Positions 52,911-61,453 of a stretch of DNA of 64,000 bases are shown here, one piece after another (positions within the stretch are counted from its first letter, which is position 1; every line of letters starts with the position of its first letter). The DNA comes from Chlorogloeopsis sp. ULAP01. Lineage in GTDB: Bacteria; Cyanobacteriota; Cyanobacteriia; Cyanobacteriales; Nostocaceae. The translations under genes and the position numbers were made by a program. Under the pieces are notes generated by a model that did no database searches, was not told the origin of the DNA, and saw nothing but the letters and a program-made list of their open reading frames with translations. The DNA lies in NCBI RefSeq assembly GCF_030381805.1, contig NZ_JAUDRH010000016.1, forward strand, positions 124,001-188,000, in the 5' to 3' direction.

Positions 52911-53951
52911 TTAGATGCCGGCATGACCAATTGCTAAACCAGCAACAAGCATTCCTAAGACTAGGAACGGTTGAGCGCTAGCTTGGTATTTGACGTCATT
53001 TTTGAGGGGATCGCGCAGGAAATACATATCCTGGAAGGTAATTTGTGGGATGATGAGCAATATAAGAATTGCCGCGTACAAATTTTCGTGAATATAAATA
53101 AGATAGGCAGCGATCGCGGTTTGAAAGACATCAATCATCACCACACAAATCCAAGCGGCAGTGGTAACGCCAAACATTACAGGTAATGACTGCAATCCTA
53201 ATTTGCGATCGCCTTCTACGCTCTTAAAGTCATTGACAATGGCGATTCCCAATCCAGCCAAACTGTAAATTAGAGTCAGAACAACGATTTTCCAATTGAG
53301 TTCACCAAACAAAGCATGACCGGTACACCAAGGGAAGGTAATATAGCTTGCACCTAAGGCATAACTTCCTAACCAGCCGTTTTGCTTGAGCTTTAAAGGT
53401 GGGGCTGAATATATATAGCCAACAAAGGAACCGATGATGGCGATCGTTGTAATTGTGGGAAATTCATTCCCTGCCCATTTATCTAAGGTAAATGCCAGGG
53501 CAATACCAGCAATAAGTAATACCCAAATCTGCGTAATTACCTGGGGTACAGAAATGGCTCCAGAGGGGATTGGGCGATATGGTTCGTTGATGGCATCAAT
53601 TTCGCGATCGTAGTAATCGTTCAGAATTTGTACATAACCTGCCATCAATGGTCCTGATAGCAACATACAAACTGCTGCCTTAAACACATTTTCCAGTGTC
53701 CAAGTATACTCTCCAGAAGAAGCCGCACCACAGATTACACCCCACATGAGAGGAATCCAAGTGATGGGCTTCATCAATTGCAAGCGAATTTTCCAAATTG
53801 ATGTTTCTCCTGGTGCTGCACCTTTCATGCCCAACAGTTGCCTGGTTTTAGCACCACGATTGGCAATGGTTTGCGCTTCCTCAGTTGTTGCTACTGAGTC
53901 TAGGGCTTCAGATGTATTGGAATTTGTGGTAATGGGAGTTGATTCAGACAT
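52911..53951 (-). CDS. chlG: Chlorophyll synthase (geranylgeranyl/phytyl transferase)
   Basis: Attaches the C20 prenyl tail to chlorophyllide a; thylakoid or cytoplasmic membrane enzyme of the UbiA superfamily. 346 residues with about eight to nine transmembrane helices. UbiA motifs: QILNDYYDREIDAINEPYRPIPSGAIS and NDFKSVEGDRKLGLQSLPV. A soluble N-terminal extension (1-50) is typical in cyanobacteria. The get3d-like gene lies upstream on the same strand, 150 bp away, with heptamer repeats between. Confidence 0.97.
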   Translation of the reverse strand: MSESTPITTNSNTSEALDSVATTEEAQTIANRGAKTRQLLGMKGAAPGETSIWKIRLQLMKPITWIPLMWGVICGAASSGEYTWTLENVFKAAVCMLLSGPLMAGYVQILNDYYDREIDAINEPYRPIPSGAISVPQVITQIWVLLIAGIALAFTLDKWAGNEFPTITTIAIIGSFVGYIYSAPPLKLKQNGWLGSYALGASYITFPWCTGHALFGELNWKIVVLTLIYSLAGLGIAIVNDFKSVEGDRKLGLQSLPVMFGVTTAAWICVVMIDVFQTAIAAYLIYIHENLYAAILILLIIPQITFQDMYFLRDPLKNDVKYQASAQPFLVLGMLVAGLAIGHAGI

Positions 53952-53970
53952 AGGCCGTACTGAATAAATA

Positions 53971-54026
53971 GGGACTAGGGGCTAGGGACTGGGTAGTAGG
54001 GACTGGGGACTAGGGGCTAGGGGCTA
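53971..54026. repeat. Heptamer tandem repeats (STRR-like)
   Basis: Eight consecutive 7-bp units of the GGGACTA/GGGGCTA/GGGACTG type between get3d and chlG. Short tandemly repeated heptamers are well known from heterocystous cyanobacteria. Confidence 0.85.
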
Positions 54027-54101
54027 GGAAATCTTTCTCCGCGCCCCCGCGTCCCATTGTCCCCGTGTCCTCTTCTGTCCCCGATCCCCATTAACCATTT
54101 T

Positions 54102-55202
54102 CTAAAACGAGATAATCAAATAATTATTTTGAAACTTAGCACCAGCAACAGGCCTACCACTCAAAGCTGGAGGGAGAAAAATATTTCGCCTTTGATCTCC
54201 TGCCTCTACAGTGACTTCTGGCCCATATTGGGTAAGTTTGACTTGTTTTTTGTCAAATCCTGGCAAAAACAAGCTTACTTTTCGTTCATGAATGTCAATT
54301 TCAATAGGTTTGGGAGCTTGTAGTGCTTGTGCGACAAAGTTAGGTAGGGAATCCATTAGCGGTTGCCACTCACCAGCTTTGACATGGGGAACTACGCTTA
54401 CAGGCAAGGGAGTAAATTCCCCAGATATATTGATGTTTATGTCCGAAGATACAAGAATAACACCACCTACAGTTAAACCCACTTGTTGAGCGCTTCCCCA
54501 AAGGTAACGAGCAGAGGCAACTTCAACCAGATCGGTAGTTGTCACCAAAAAAGCAGCAACATGTTTGGGATCGGCGAGGGCAGCTTTACCCTTGTCTAGA
54601 AAATTGTTGACTTGATTTGTGGGTTGAGCAAAATTATCTGCCGTCCAGTTGATGTTGAAAAAAGTGCTAACAAGCGGTTGAATCAAGGGGGATTCGGAAA
54701 TTGTCTTTCCCAAATCGGAGTTGACAAATAGTTGCCTAAATCGTCTTACATACCAGCTGAGATACTCTGGCATTCCAAACATTCGCAAAGTAGAAGTATC
54801 GCCGCTGCCATCGTAGATGATCGCATCGTAGTTGCCGCTTTCGTAATACTCGCGTATTGCATTGAGGACAAGGGCAGTGTCCATCCCTGGCAAGACAGAG
54901 AGTTCCTGTCCATAAACATCTTTAAGGATAGGAGTTCTGAGATATTGTGCTTCCAGTTTTTTCACATCTTCCCAGCTACGTTCTAGCAGTGTTGATGCTT
55001 GTAACTGTACGACTTGCAAATTAGCAGCAATTTCTTGAGGATCGGTGCCAACAGGAAGCCCCAACAGGATTTGTAATGCTGGTTCTGCACTTCCAGCTAG
55101 AAGTACACGCTTTCCTTGGCTTGCTAATAGTTTGGCAGCGGCGATCGCTACCTGAGTGCGAGCAGAGCCGCCTTTGCCCAAAAATGTCAGTATCAGGGCC
55201 AT
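54102..55202 (-). CDS. Get3d-like ArsA-family ATPase with alpha-crystallin domain
   Basis: 366 residues. N-terminal SIMIBI-class NTPase: LTFLGKGGSARTQVAIAAAKLLA, where the first Lys of GKGG is kept but GKT is changed to ART, then AIIYDGSGDTSTLRMFGMPEYL. The last 80 residues (PIEIDIHERKVSLFLPGFDKKQ, then TVEAGDQRRNIFLPP) are an alpha-crystallin/Hsp20-like beta sandwich, the hallmark of the photosynthetic Get3d group. Likely a chaperone for hydrophobic or tetrapyrrole proteins in thylakoid biogenesis; client unknown. Sits between petP and chlG on the same strand, all three tied to the photosynthetic membrane. Confidence 0.83.
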   Translation of the reverse strand: MALILTFLGKGGSARTQVAIAAAKLLASQGKRVLLAGSAEPALQILLGLPVGTDPQEIAANLQVVQLQASTLLERSWEDVKKLEAQYLRTPILKDVYGQELSVLPGMDTALVLNAIREYYESGNYDAIIYDGSGDTSTLRMFGMPEYLSWYVRRFRQLFVNSDLGKTISESPLIQPLVSTFFNINWTADNFAQPTNQVNNFLDKGKAALADPKHVAAFLVTTTDLVEVASARYLWGSAQQVGLTVGGVILVSSDININISGEFTPLPVSVVPHVKAGEWQPLMDSLPNFVAQALQAPKPIEIDIHERKVSLFLPGFDKKQVKLTQYGPEVTVEAGDQRRNIFLPPALSGRPVAGAKFQNNYLIISF

Positions 55203-55325
55203 TACTTGATTCCTAAATTTTTACCGCCGGTTTTTCAACTCCAACTTAGCACTCGGCTTTTTTTCGTAACTTCTCTCCGAAGTTTAGCAATCAGCGGACG
55301 CAGCCGCCGATAACTGGGTTTTTCC

Positions 55326-55520
55326 TTACTGTACTACTTTGAGTTCGTCTTCAAAAAACCAGGTGGTAAAATTATCATCAAACTTTACCACCACACCAAC
55401 GCCGCTACCATCAGTCACTTTAAAGCCTTCGATGATACCGACTTTTCCTAGCCTTTGAGCAATGGGATTAGATACGCGATCGCGCAAACGATAAACCTTA
55501 ACTTTTTGTCCGATGTCCAT
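55326..55520 (-). CDS. petP: Cytochrome b6f complex subunit PetP (DUF2862)
   Basis: 64 residues, SH3-like fold: MDIGQKVKVYRLRDRVS at the N-terminus, KVGIIEGFKVTDGSGVGVVV and TTWFFEDELKVV at the end. Matches the small soluble PetP protein of cyanobacteria, which binds the cytoplasmic face of cytochrome b6f and affects linear electron flow. Alternative view: a generic DUF2862 protein. 123 bp separate it from the get3d-like gene. Confidence 0.8.
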   Translation of the reverse strand: MDIGQKVKVYRLRDRVSNPIAQRLGKVGIIEGFKVTDGSGVGVVVKFDDNFTTWFFEDELKVVQ

Positions 55521-55859
55521 GCCAAATTACAATGCAATAATCCACAACTCAGTGTAGCGGAATCCGGTGTCTAGGGGGATATGGGGAAAACAACTAATGA
55601 CAAATGACATGGCAGAGCGGTTAAGATGACTAGGAATTGATCCAAATAGTTTAACTTAAACTGATAAAGCTTAATTTCTGAACAATATATTTAGATAACA
55701 GTAAACAATTCATGGTAAAATTGCCCAGATATTTTTAATCAGAGTTTGGAGTAGCAATTATTTCCATCAAAAAATAAGGGGAACTTTCATAGCTGATCAA
55801 CTTCAAAAATAAAAATTGTGTGTAGGTAGTGGGCGAGGAAGCAGGAATTGTTGCAAACA
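55521..55859. other. Divergent region between petP and the polysaccharide locus
   Basis: 339 bp, AT-rich, no gene. Probably holds the promoters of petP (leftward) and wzm (rightward); no clear boxes seen. The stretch 55600-55613 repeats the GACAAATGACAT text found in other spacers here. Confidence 0.4.
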
Positions 55860-56705
55860 ATGCGAGGAGTTGTCCGTAGGGCAGGAAAGCTGCGACGCTG
55901 GTTGCCAATCAATGAGGTTTGGTGGGCAAAGTTAGATTTGCTCAGAGCTTTGGTGCGACGCGATCTAGAAGCACGGTATAAAGGTTCTGTTTTGGGCAAT
56001 TTATGGCCTTTGGTGAATCAGTTATCACTGTTACTAATTTATACTTACGTATTTTCAATTGTTTTAAAAGTCAAGCTGAACCTAAAAGGGCTACCAGAAA
56101 ATAATTTTACTTTTGGTTTATGGTTATTTGCAGGGTTACTGCCTTGGATTGCCTTTAGTAATGGGTTAATTCAATCTGCAAATTCAGTGATTGGACAGCC
56201 GAATTTAGTCAAGAAGGTGGTATTTCCCCTAGCTTTATTGCCGTTGGTGCCAGTTTTATCATCATTCATAGAGAGTTCTTTTGGACTAATGGTGTTGATT
56301 TTTTTTACAGCGCTAACTTCTCATACATTGCACTCTACCTTAGCGCTACTGCCTTTGATTTGGATAACGCAGTTAATGCTCACAGCAGGATTAGGTTATC
56401 TGACAGCAGGATTGACAGTGTTTTTGCGTGATATCCCGCAAACATTAAATGTTATTTTAAATATTTGGTTGTATTTGACACCTATTGTTTATCCAGCGTC
56501 AGCAATTCCCCCAGAATGGCGGAATTGGGTGTTTTGGTTAAATCCGATGACAGCTATTTCTGAAGTTTATCGTGACTTAGTTTTAGTAGGAGAAGTGAAA
56601 CATTGGGGCGAGTGGGGAGTTGCTGCTTTGATATGTGCGATCGTATTTTGTTGCGGTTTCTGGGTATATAAGCGGTTACGTCCAGCCTTTGCCGATGTGT
56701 TGTAA
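55860..56705 (+). CDS. ABC-2 polysaccharide export permease (Wzm-like)
   Basis: 281 residues, six transmembrane segments with the typical N-terminal amphipathic part (LDLLRALVRRDLEARYKGSVLGNLW). Family of Wzm, TagG and KpsM; exports undecaprenyl-linked or lipid-linked polysaccharide. The ATG is used; TTG four codons upstream is an alternative. With the Wzt-like gene 35 bp downstream it makes the transporter pair. Confidence 0.92.
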   Translation: MRGVVRRAGKLRRWLPINEVWWAKLDLLRALVRRDLEARYKGSVLGNLWPLVNQLSLLLIYTYVFSIVLKVKLNLKGLPENNFTFGLWLFAGLLPWIAFSNGLIQSANSVIGQPNLVKKVVFPLALLPLVPVLSSFIESSFGLMVLIFFTALTSHTLHSTLALLPLIWITQLMLTAGLGYLTAGLTVFLRDIPQTLNVILNIWLYLTPIVYPASAIPPEWRNWVFWLNPMTAISEVYRDLVLVGEVKHWGEWGVAALICAIVFCCGFWVYKRLRPAFADVL

Positions 56706-56740
56706 ACAATAAATATGTTAGCAGTTGAGCATATGGTGGT

Positions 56741-58051
56741 ATGGGTGAGGAAATCGCAATTTCGCTTAAAAATGTATCTAAGTGCTACAAGCGCTATGAA
56801 CATCCGGTAGATAGACTTAAGGAAATTTTATTGCCCGGAAGAAGCCATGCTCAGGAGTTTCGGGCATTAGATAATATCAACCTGGAAATTCCTAAAGGAG
56901 AAACTTTTGGGATTATCGGTCAAAATGGCTCTGGTAAAAGTACGCTGCTGCAAATTATTGCCGGAACGCTGACGCCGACAACAGGTGAAGTTCATGTTAA
57001 TGGCCGGATTTCGGCTTTATTAGAATTGGGTAGCGGTTTTAATCCAGAGTTTACAGGGCGGCAAAATGTCTTTTTTAATGGGCGAATTTTGGGGTTAAGT
57101 CAAGAAGAACTAGAATCTAAGTTTGATGAAATAGCCGCTTTTGCTGATATTGGAGATTTTATTGAACAACCAGTTAAAACTTACTCAAGTGGGATGTTTG
57201 TTCGATTAGCGTTTGCTGTAGCAGTAAGTGTTAATCCTGACATTTTGATTGTTGATGAAGCTTTAGCTGTTGGGGATATTTATTTTCAACAAAAATGTTT
57301 TGAAAGAATTAGAGAACTGAGAAATTCTGGCACTACACTTTTATTTGTTTCTCATGATCGCAATGCAGTTTATAAACTCTGCAATCGCGCTGTGTTAATG
57401 GAATCAGGCAAGATAATGCTTGATTCTAAGCCTAAGCAAGTTCTCGATTTATACGAAGCCAAGCTTTTAAGAAAAAGAGACAATCAACCTGATTCATTTG
57501 AAATTCAGTTATTGTCTGAAGAATCTACTTCGATGATTTCTGACAATACAGCTTCAGAGATATTTAATGGTAGCATTGATGAAGTTATTATTAATTCTCC
57601 AGAAGTTAGTGTCAATTTTGTCAAAATCTTAAATGAAGATGGACGTGATATTAAATCTTTAATCAGCGAGGAATTATTACAAATATCTGTTGGATTGTTA
57701 TTTAAAGAATCATTCGCTGATCCTCATGTAGGCTTTAAAATCAGAAATAGAACCGGAGAGGTTGTTTTTGAAACTAATACTTTTTGTATGGGAACCACAA
57801 TCGGTTCTGTCAGTAGTGGTAGTTTCTTAGAAGTCAAGTTTAATTTTAAAGTTCCTTTATATGAAGGTGAATACACTATATCTTTGGGGGTTGCTGATAG
57901 CGCATATGGAGATGGGCAGTTTAAACGAACACTAGTTTATGCCCATAATATCAGCGATTTAAAAGTGTTCAAAAATAAAGAATCTATACATTGGACAGGC
58001 GTAGTCAATCTTTATCCTACAGTTTCGATTCACCGACAGGCTTATGTTTGA
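56741..58051 (+). CDS. ABC-2 polysaccharide export ATPase with Wzt-type C-terminal domain
   Basis: 436 residues. NBD (1-240): Walker A GQNGSGKST, signature YSSGMFVRLAFA, Walker B DILIVDEALAVGD, H-loop SHDRNAVYKL. The C-terminal 190 residues (from about 245) form a beta-sandwich (IRNRTGEVVFETNTFCMG, YEGEYTISLGVADSAYGDG), the Wzt-type domain that binds the finished glycan's end and links chain capping to export. Its presence predicts that the polysaccharide has a modified non-reducing end. It overlaps the next gene by 8 bp. Confidence 0.95.
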   Translation: MGEEIAISLKNVSKCYKRYEHPVDRLKEILLPGRSHAQEFRALDNINLEIPKGETFGIIGQNGSGKSTLLQIIAGTLTPTTGEVHVNGRISALLELGSGFNPEFTGRQNVFFNGRILGLSQEELESKFDEIAAFADIGDFIEQPVKTYSSGMFVRLAFAVAVSVNPDILIVDEALAVGDIYFQQKCFERIRELRNSGTTLLFVSHDRNAVYKLCNRAVLMESGKIMLDSKPKQVLDLYEAKLLRKRDNQPDSFEIQLLSEESTSMISDNTASEIFNGSIDEVIINSPEVSVNFVKILNEDGRDIKSLISEELLQISVGLLFKESFADPHVGFKIRNRTGEVVFETNTFCMGTTIGSVSSGSFLEVKFNFKVPLYEGEYTISLGVADSAYGDGQFKRTLVYAHNISDLKVFKNKESIHWTGVVNLYPTVSIHRQAYV

Positions 58052-59891
58052 GTCCATCATTCAAGCAGCAAAAAAAACAGAATATGATTTTAGATTGACT
58101 GCTAATCTAGAAGATCCTTTATTACATCTTTTCAATGAGTGGGTTGATTATTACAAGCTCAAGTGGGCGATCGCTCACGTTCTCCAACCAGCTACTATCC
58201 TAGAAATAGGAGTACGCTTTGGTTATTCTGCGGCTGCTTTTTTGCATGGCTATTCTGCCGCCAAATATATTGGTATTGATTTGGATACAGATAGCTATGG
58301 CGGTGTTAAAGGTGCAATAAATTGGGCAAAAAAAATTACTCAACCATTTGATGCTGAGTTTATTGTTGCTGATACACAAGCAATGAATAGCTTTCCTGGT
58401 GATATCTACGATCTAATTCATGTTGATGGGCAACAAGATGGGGATGGTTCTTTTCACGATTTAGAGGTGGCAATTAGGCAAGGGCGCTACGTACTTGTAG
58501 ATGGATATTTGTGGACAAGACAAAATTTTATGGCAGTGAGCGATTTTTTATTTCGCTACGCTGATTTACTAGATTGGTTCGGAGTGATACCGGGTTATGC
58601 CGGAGATTTATTAATCAAAGTTGCTCCTGAATATCACAGACAAGTTTTTGAAAGTAAATACAGCACAGTTCCATCTAGTCTAGCTATTCGTCATACTTAT
58701 ACAACTAACTATTACACGCAAGATTGTGGAGGCTATGAGGCTTTCAACAGACATCAAGGCAAAAAATTAGAAGATGTCAGACTACAAGCAGTCGCTACTA
58801 TTGCGAGCTTGAAAAAATCAGGACACGTATTAGATCTTGGCTGCGGTAGGGGTGAACTAAGTTATTATTTTGCCCATCAAGGCTTTGGCGTTACAGCTGT
58901 TGATTATGCACAAAGTGCGATTGACTTAGCAAAAAAGTGTTTTGATGGAGAAGAACAGCTACAAGCAAAAGTAGAATTTATTTGTGATGATGTTTGCAAT
59001 TTAAAATTGTCAGGGAAGTATGACCTGGCAGTGGCATCTGATTTGATTGAGCATTTATCTTCACAAGAAGTAGAAAAGCTTTATCAAAATATTGCAAATA
59101 GTCTTAAGACAGAAGGATTATTTGTTGTCCACACTTTTCCTAATCTTTGGTATTACAAATACGATTATTCACGCAAAAGAAAAATAGCTGCTTCTGTAGG
59201 GGCTTATTTATCTCCAGAACCTCGTTCAAGATATGAACTACTCATGCATATCAATGAACAATCACCAAGAGTTTTAAAAAGACAGTTAAGCACATATTTT
59301 AAGTATGTATATTTATGGTTTGGTGATACTTTCAATCCTGGTGGAAGTTTAGTTAAAAAATATTCTTTAAGAGAAATCTGTGCTGCTCCTAGTCTGTTTG
59401 CGATCGCATCTCATCAACCGATTGCTCAAGAACAGCTAAAAAATCTTTTACAAATGCCACCCTTGCCTCCTCTGGCTCACGGACAAATTCAATTATCAGT
59501 AATAGATTATCCCAAGACAGTAGAAGTTAATAGTGAGTTTACAATTCAATTAAAAATTGAAAATTATAGTGAATTTATTCTGCATAGTTATGGTTCTAAT
59601 CCAGTTCATATTTCTTATCACTGGTTAAATGCACAAACTCATGACTGTGTAGTTTTTGAAGGAGCGCGAACAAAGCTATTTCCTCCATTAGATAGCTGTA
59701 AACGCACAGTCTGGAACCCTTGGGCAACAAGTGTAGTAAAAGCCATTTATACAGCCAGAGTGCAGTCACCACCGCAAGAGGGTGAGTATATCCTGAGAGT
59801 AACGATGCTGCAAGAATTTGTGCGTTGGCTTGACGAAGCCCCCACTCAACTGATGGAGGATATTCCGATCGCCATTGTCTCAAAGCCTTAA
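58044..59891 (+). CDS. Two-domain methyltransferase with C-terminal Ig-like domain
   Basis: 615 residues. Domain 1 (about 45-200): ILEIGVRFGYSAAAFLHGYS and YIGIDLDTDSYGG, the CmcI/rhamnosyl O-methyltransferase-like class. Domain 2 (about 225-440): VLDLGCGRGELSYYFAHQG, VTAVDYAQSAIDLAKK, a class I SAM methyltransferase. Residues about 485-612 form an immunoglobulin-like beta sandwich (VNSEFTIQLKIENYSE..HISYHWLNAQ). Overlaps wzt by 8 bp, so it is co-translated with the exporter and probably methylates the exported sugar chain. No membrane helix. Confidence 0.85.
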   Translation: MFESIIQAAKKTEYDFRLTANLEDPLLHLFNEWVDYYKLKWAIAHVLQPATILEIGVRFGYSAAAFLHGYSAAKYIGIDLDTDSYGGVKGAINWAKKITQPFDAEFIVADTQAMNSFPGDIYDLIHVDGQQDGDGSFHDLEVAIRQGRYVLVDGYLWTRQNFMAVSDFLFRYADLLDWFGVIPGYAGDLLIKVAPEYHRQVFESKYSTVPSSLAIRHTYTTNYYTQDCGGYEAFNRHQGKKLEDVRLQAVATIASLKKSGHVLDLGCGRGELSYYFAHQGFGVTAVDYAQSAIDLAKKCFDGEEQLQAKVEFICDDVCNLKLSGKYDLAVASDLIEHLSSQEVEKLYQNIANSLKTEGLFVVHTFPNLWYYKYDYSRKRKIAASVGAYLSPEPRSRYELLMHINEQSPRVLKRQLSTYFKYVYLWFGDTFNPGGSLVKKYSLREICAAPSLFAIASHQPIAQEQLKNLLQMPPLPPLAHGQIQLSVIDYPKTVEVNSEFTIQLKIENYSEFILHSYGSNPVHISYHWLNAQTHDCVVFEGARTKLFPPLDSCKRTVWNPWATSVVKAIYTARVQSPPQEGEYILRVTMLQEFVRWLDEAPTQLMEDIPIAIVSKP

Positions 59892-59949
59892 TTGAGTATA
59901 ATCAAATTTCAACAAAATTATGCTTGAAGAAGTTGGATAAAGAATAATT

Positions 59950-61440
59950 ATGGAAGCAGATAATCCAGAGATTAATGTCGATGAATTAATGCAAAAAATT
60001 CGTGCAGAAGTAGCTAAACGTCGCAGTTACTCTCCACAAAAACGTTTAATTAATAAACCAGAAAATAGTAACCTATTGGCAAGATATAATGCCAATTTAG
60101 AACTGATGGAAGGCTTGCTCAAAAATGCAGAGTATAGATCTGAAGTTCGCAGTAAATGGCCGGATAACTTAAATAAATTTCCTTTTAATGTCAGCAAAGA
60201 TATACAAAAAGTAGCTCTTAAAATATTGAATTTTCTATTTAAAGACCAGAGGGAAGTTAACTATAATTTAATCCGGGCATTGAAAGAATCGGTAGCGCTG
60301 AATCGGCAGCTAATAGAACAAGTAACAGCCTTAAGAGCGCAAATGGATCATCCCTCTGCTGCGATAGAAACTCGTCTGAGCAGCATCGATACGCGCTTAA
60401 ATACTACGGATACTCGCTTTAACAGTATTGAAAAGCGCTTGAGTGCCGTGGATAGTCGCATCCCAGAAATAGATAAACATCTAGGAGCAATAGATGAGCA
60501 TTTAATAGCTAAAAATCGTCGCTTGAATGACATGGACGATCGCTTAAATACAGTAGACACTCGTTTGCAAGTTGTAGGCGATCGCTTGCACACAACAGAT
60601 TCGCATTTACACCAAGTGGATTCTCATGTGCAAAGGGTAGATGAACGTCATTTTAGAAATGATAGTTACCTCAAAAATGATCTCAACCAGCAAAAACGTT
60701 TGCTCTCTGTTTTTTTAGAAGAAGCCAGAAAGCGATTGCCAGAACCTTTCAATCAAGAGCAACTCCAAACCTTTGTTGATGAAGAAAAGCATATTTCAGA
60801 TGCATTTTACACAGCTTTTGAAGACCGTTTTCGCGGTAGCCGTGAAGAAATCAAAAATCGCCTGAAAACTTACATACCCTTTGTAGAAAAGGCTCTTGCG
60901 TCTTGTGATTATGCTCCAACTATTGACATTGGTTGTGGGCGTGGAGAGTGGCTTGAGTTGCTATCCGAGTGTGGCATTAAGTCATCCGGCGTGGATATCA
61001 ATATCACAATGGTGCAGTCTTGTCAAGAACTTAATTTAGATGTTGTCCAAACAGACGGGCTGCTTCATTTACGCAATATTCCAGACAATTCTTTGGCGAT
61101 CATATCAGCATTTCATGTCATAGAGCATCTGCCATTACAAACGTTAATCGACTTGACTGACGAAGCGCTGCGTGTTCTGCGCCCTGGCGGCATCGTCATC
61201 TTTGAAACTCCAAACCCAGAAAACCTGATTGTAGGAGCTTGTAATTTTTATTTCGATCCCACACACCGTAACCCAATCCCGCCAGCAACAGCCCAGTTTC
61301 TATTAGAAAATCGGGGATTTCGCCAAGTTGAAATTCATCGCCTGCATCCAATGGGTGTCGATCATAACTTGGACAATCAATTTTTAAAAGATGTCCTGCT
61401 TTGTAGCCAGGATTATGCAGTCATCGGATGGAAAGCATAA
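59950..61440 (+). CDS. Methyltransferase with an uninterrupted heptad coiled coil
   Basis: 496 residues. The N-terminal 110 residues are helical and start MEADNPEINVDELMQKIRAEV. From residue 142 thirteen consecutive heptads run without a break to 232 (RLSSIDT, RLNTTDT, RFNSIEK and so on to HVQRVDE), so the helix keeps one register for about 14 nm at 1.5 A per residue. The methyltransferase domain follows (about 300-496): IDIGCGRGEWLELLSECG and AFHVIEHLPLQTL, ending with PNPENLIVGACNFYFDPTHRNPIPP. This layout recalls WbdD-type chain-length terminators, in which a coiled coil sets polymer size, but with the enzyme at the opposite end. Starts 58 bp after the previous gene. Confidence 0.85.
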   Translation: MEADNPEINVDELMQKIRAEVAKRRSYSPQKRLINKPENSNLLARYNANLELMEGLLKNAEYRSEVRSKWPDNLNKFPFNVSKDIQKVALKILNFLFKDQREVNYNLIRALKESVALNRQLIEQVTALRAQMDHPSAAIETRLSSIDTRLNTTDTRFNSIEKRLSAVDSRIPEIDKHLGAIDEHLIAKNRRLNDMDDRLNTVDTRLQVVGDRLHTTDSHLHQVDSHVQRVDERHFRNDSYLKNDLNQQKRLLSVFLEEARKRLPEPFNQEQLQTFVDEEKHISDAFYTAFEDRFRGSREEIKNRLKTYIPFVEKALASCDYAPTIDIGCGRGEWLELLSECGIKSSGVDINITMVQSCQELNLDVVQTDGLLHLRNIPDNSLAIISAFHVIEHLPLQTLIDLTDEALRVLRPGGIVIFETPNPENLIVGACNFYFDPTHRNPIPPATAQFLLENRGFRQVEIHRLHPMGVDHNLDNQFLKDVLLCSQDYAVIGWKA

Positions 61441-61453
61441 ATCGGGTGATGCA

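Noticed and set aside
55787..55999. 70-codon minus-strand frame across the start of wzm
   Set aside because: Antisense shadow of the permease gene start; no ribosome site.
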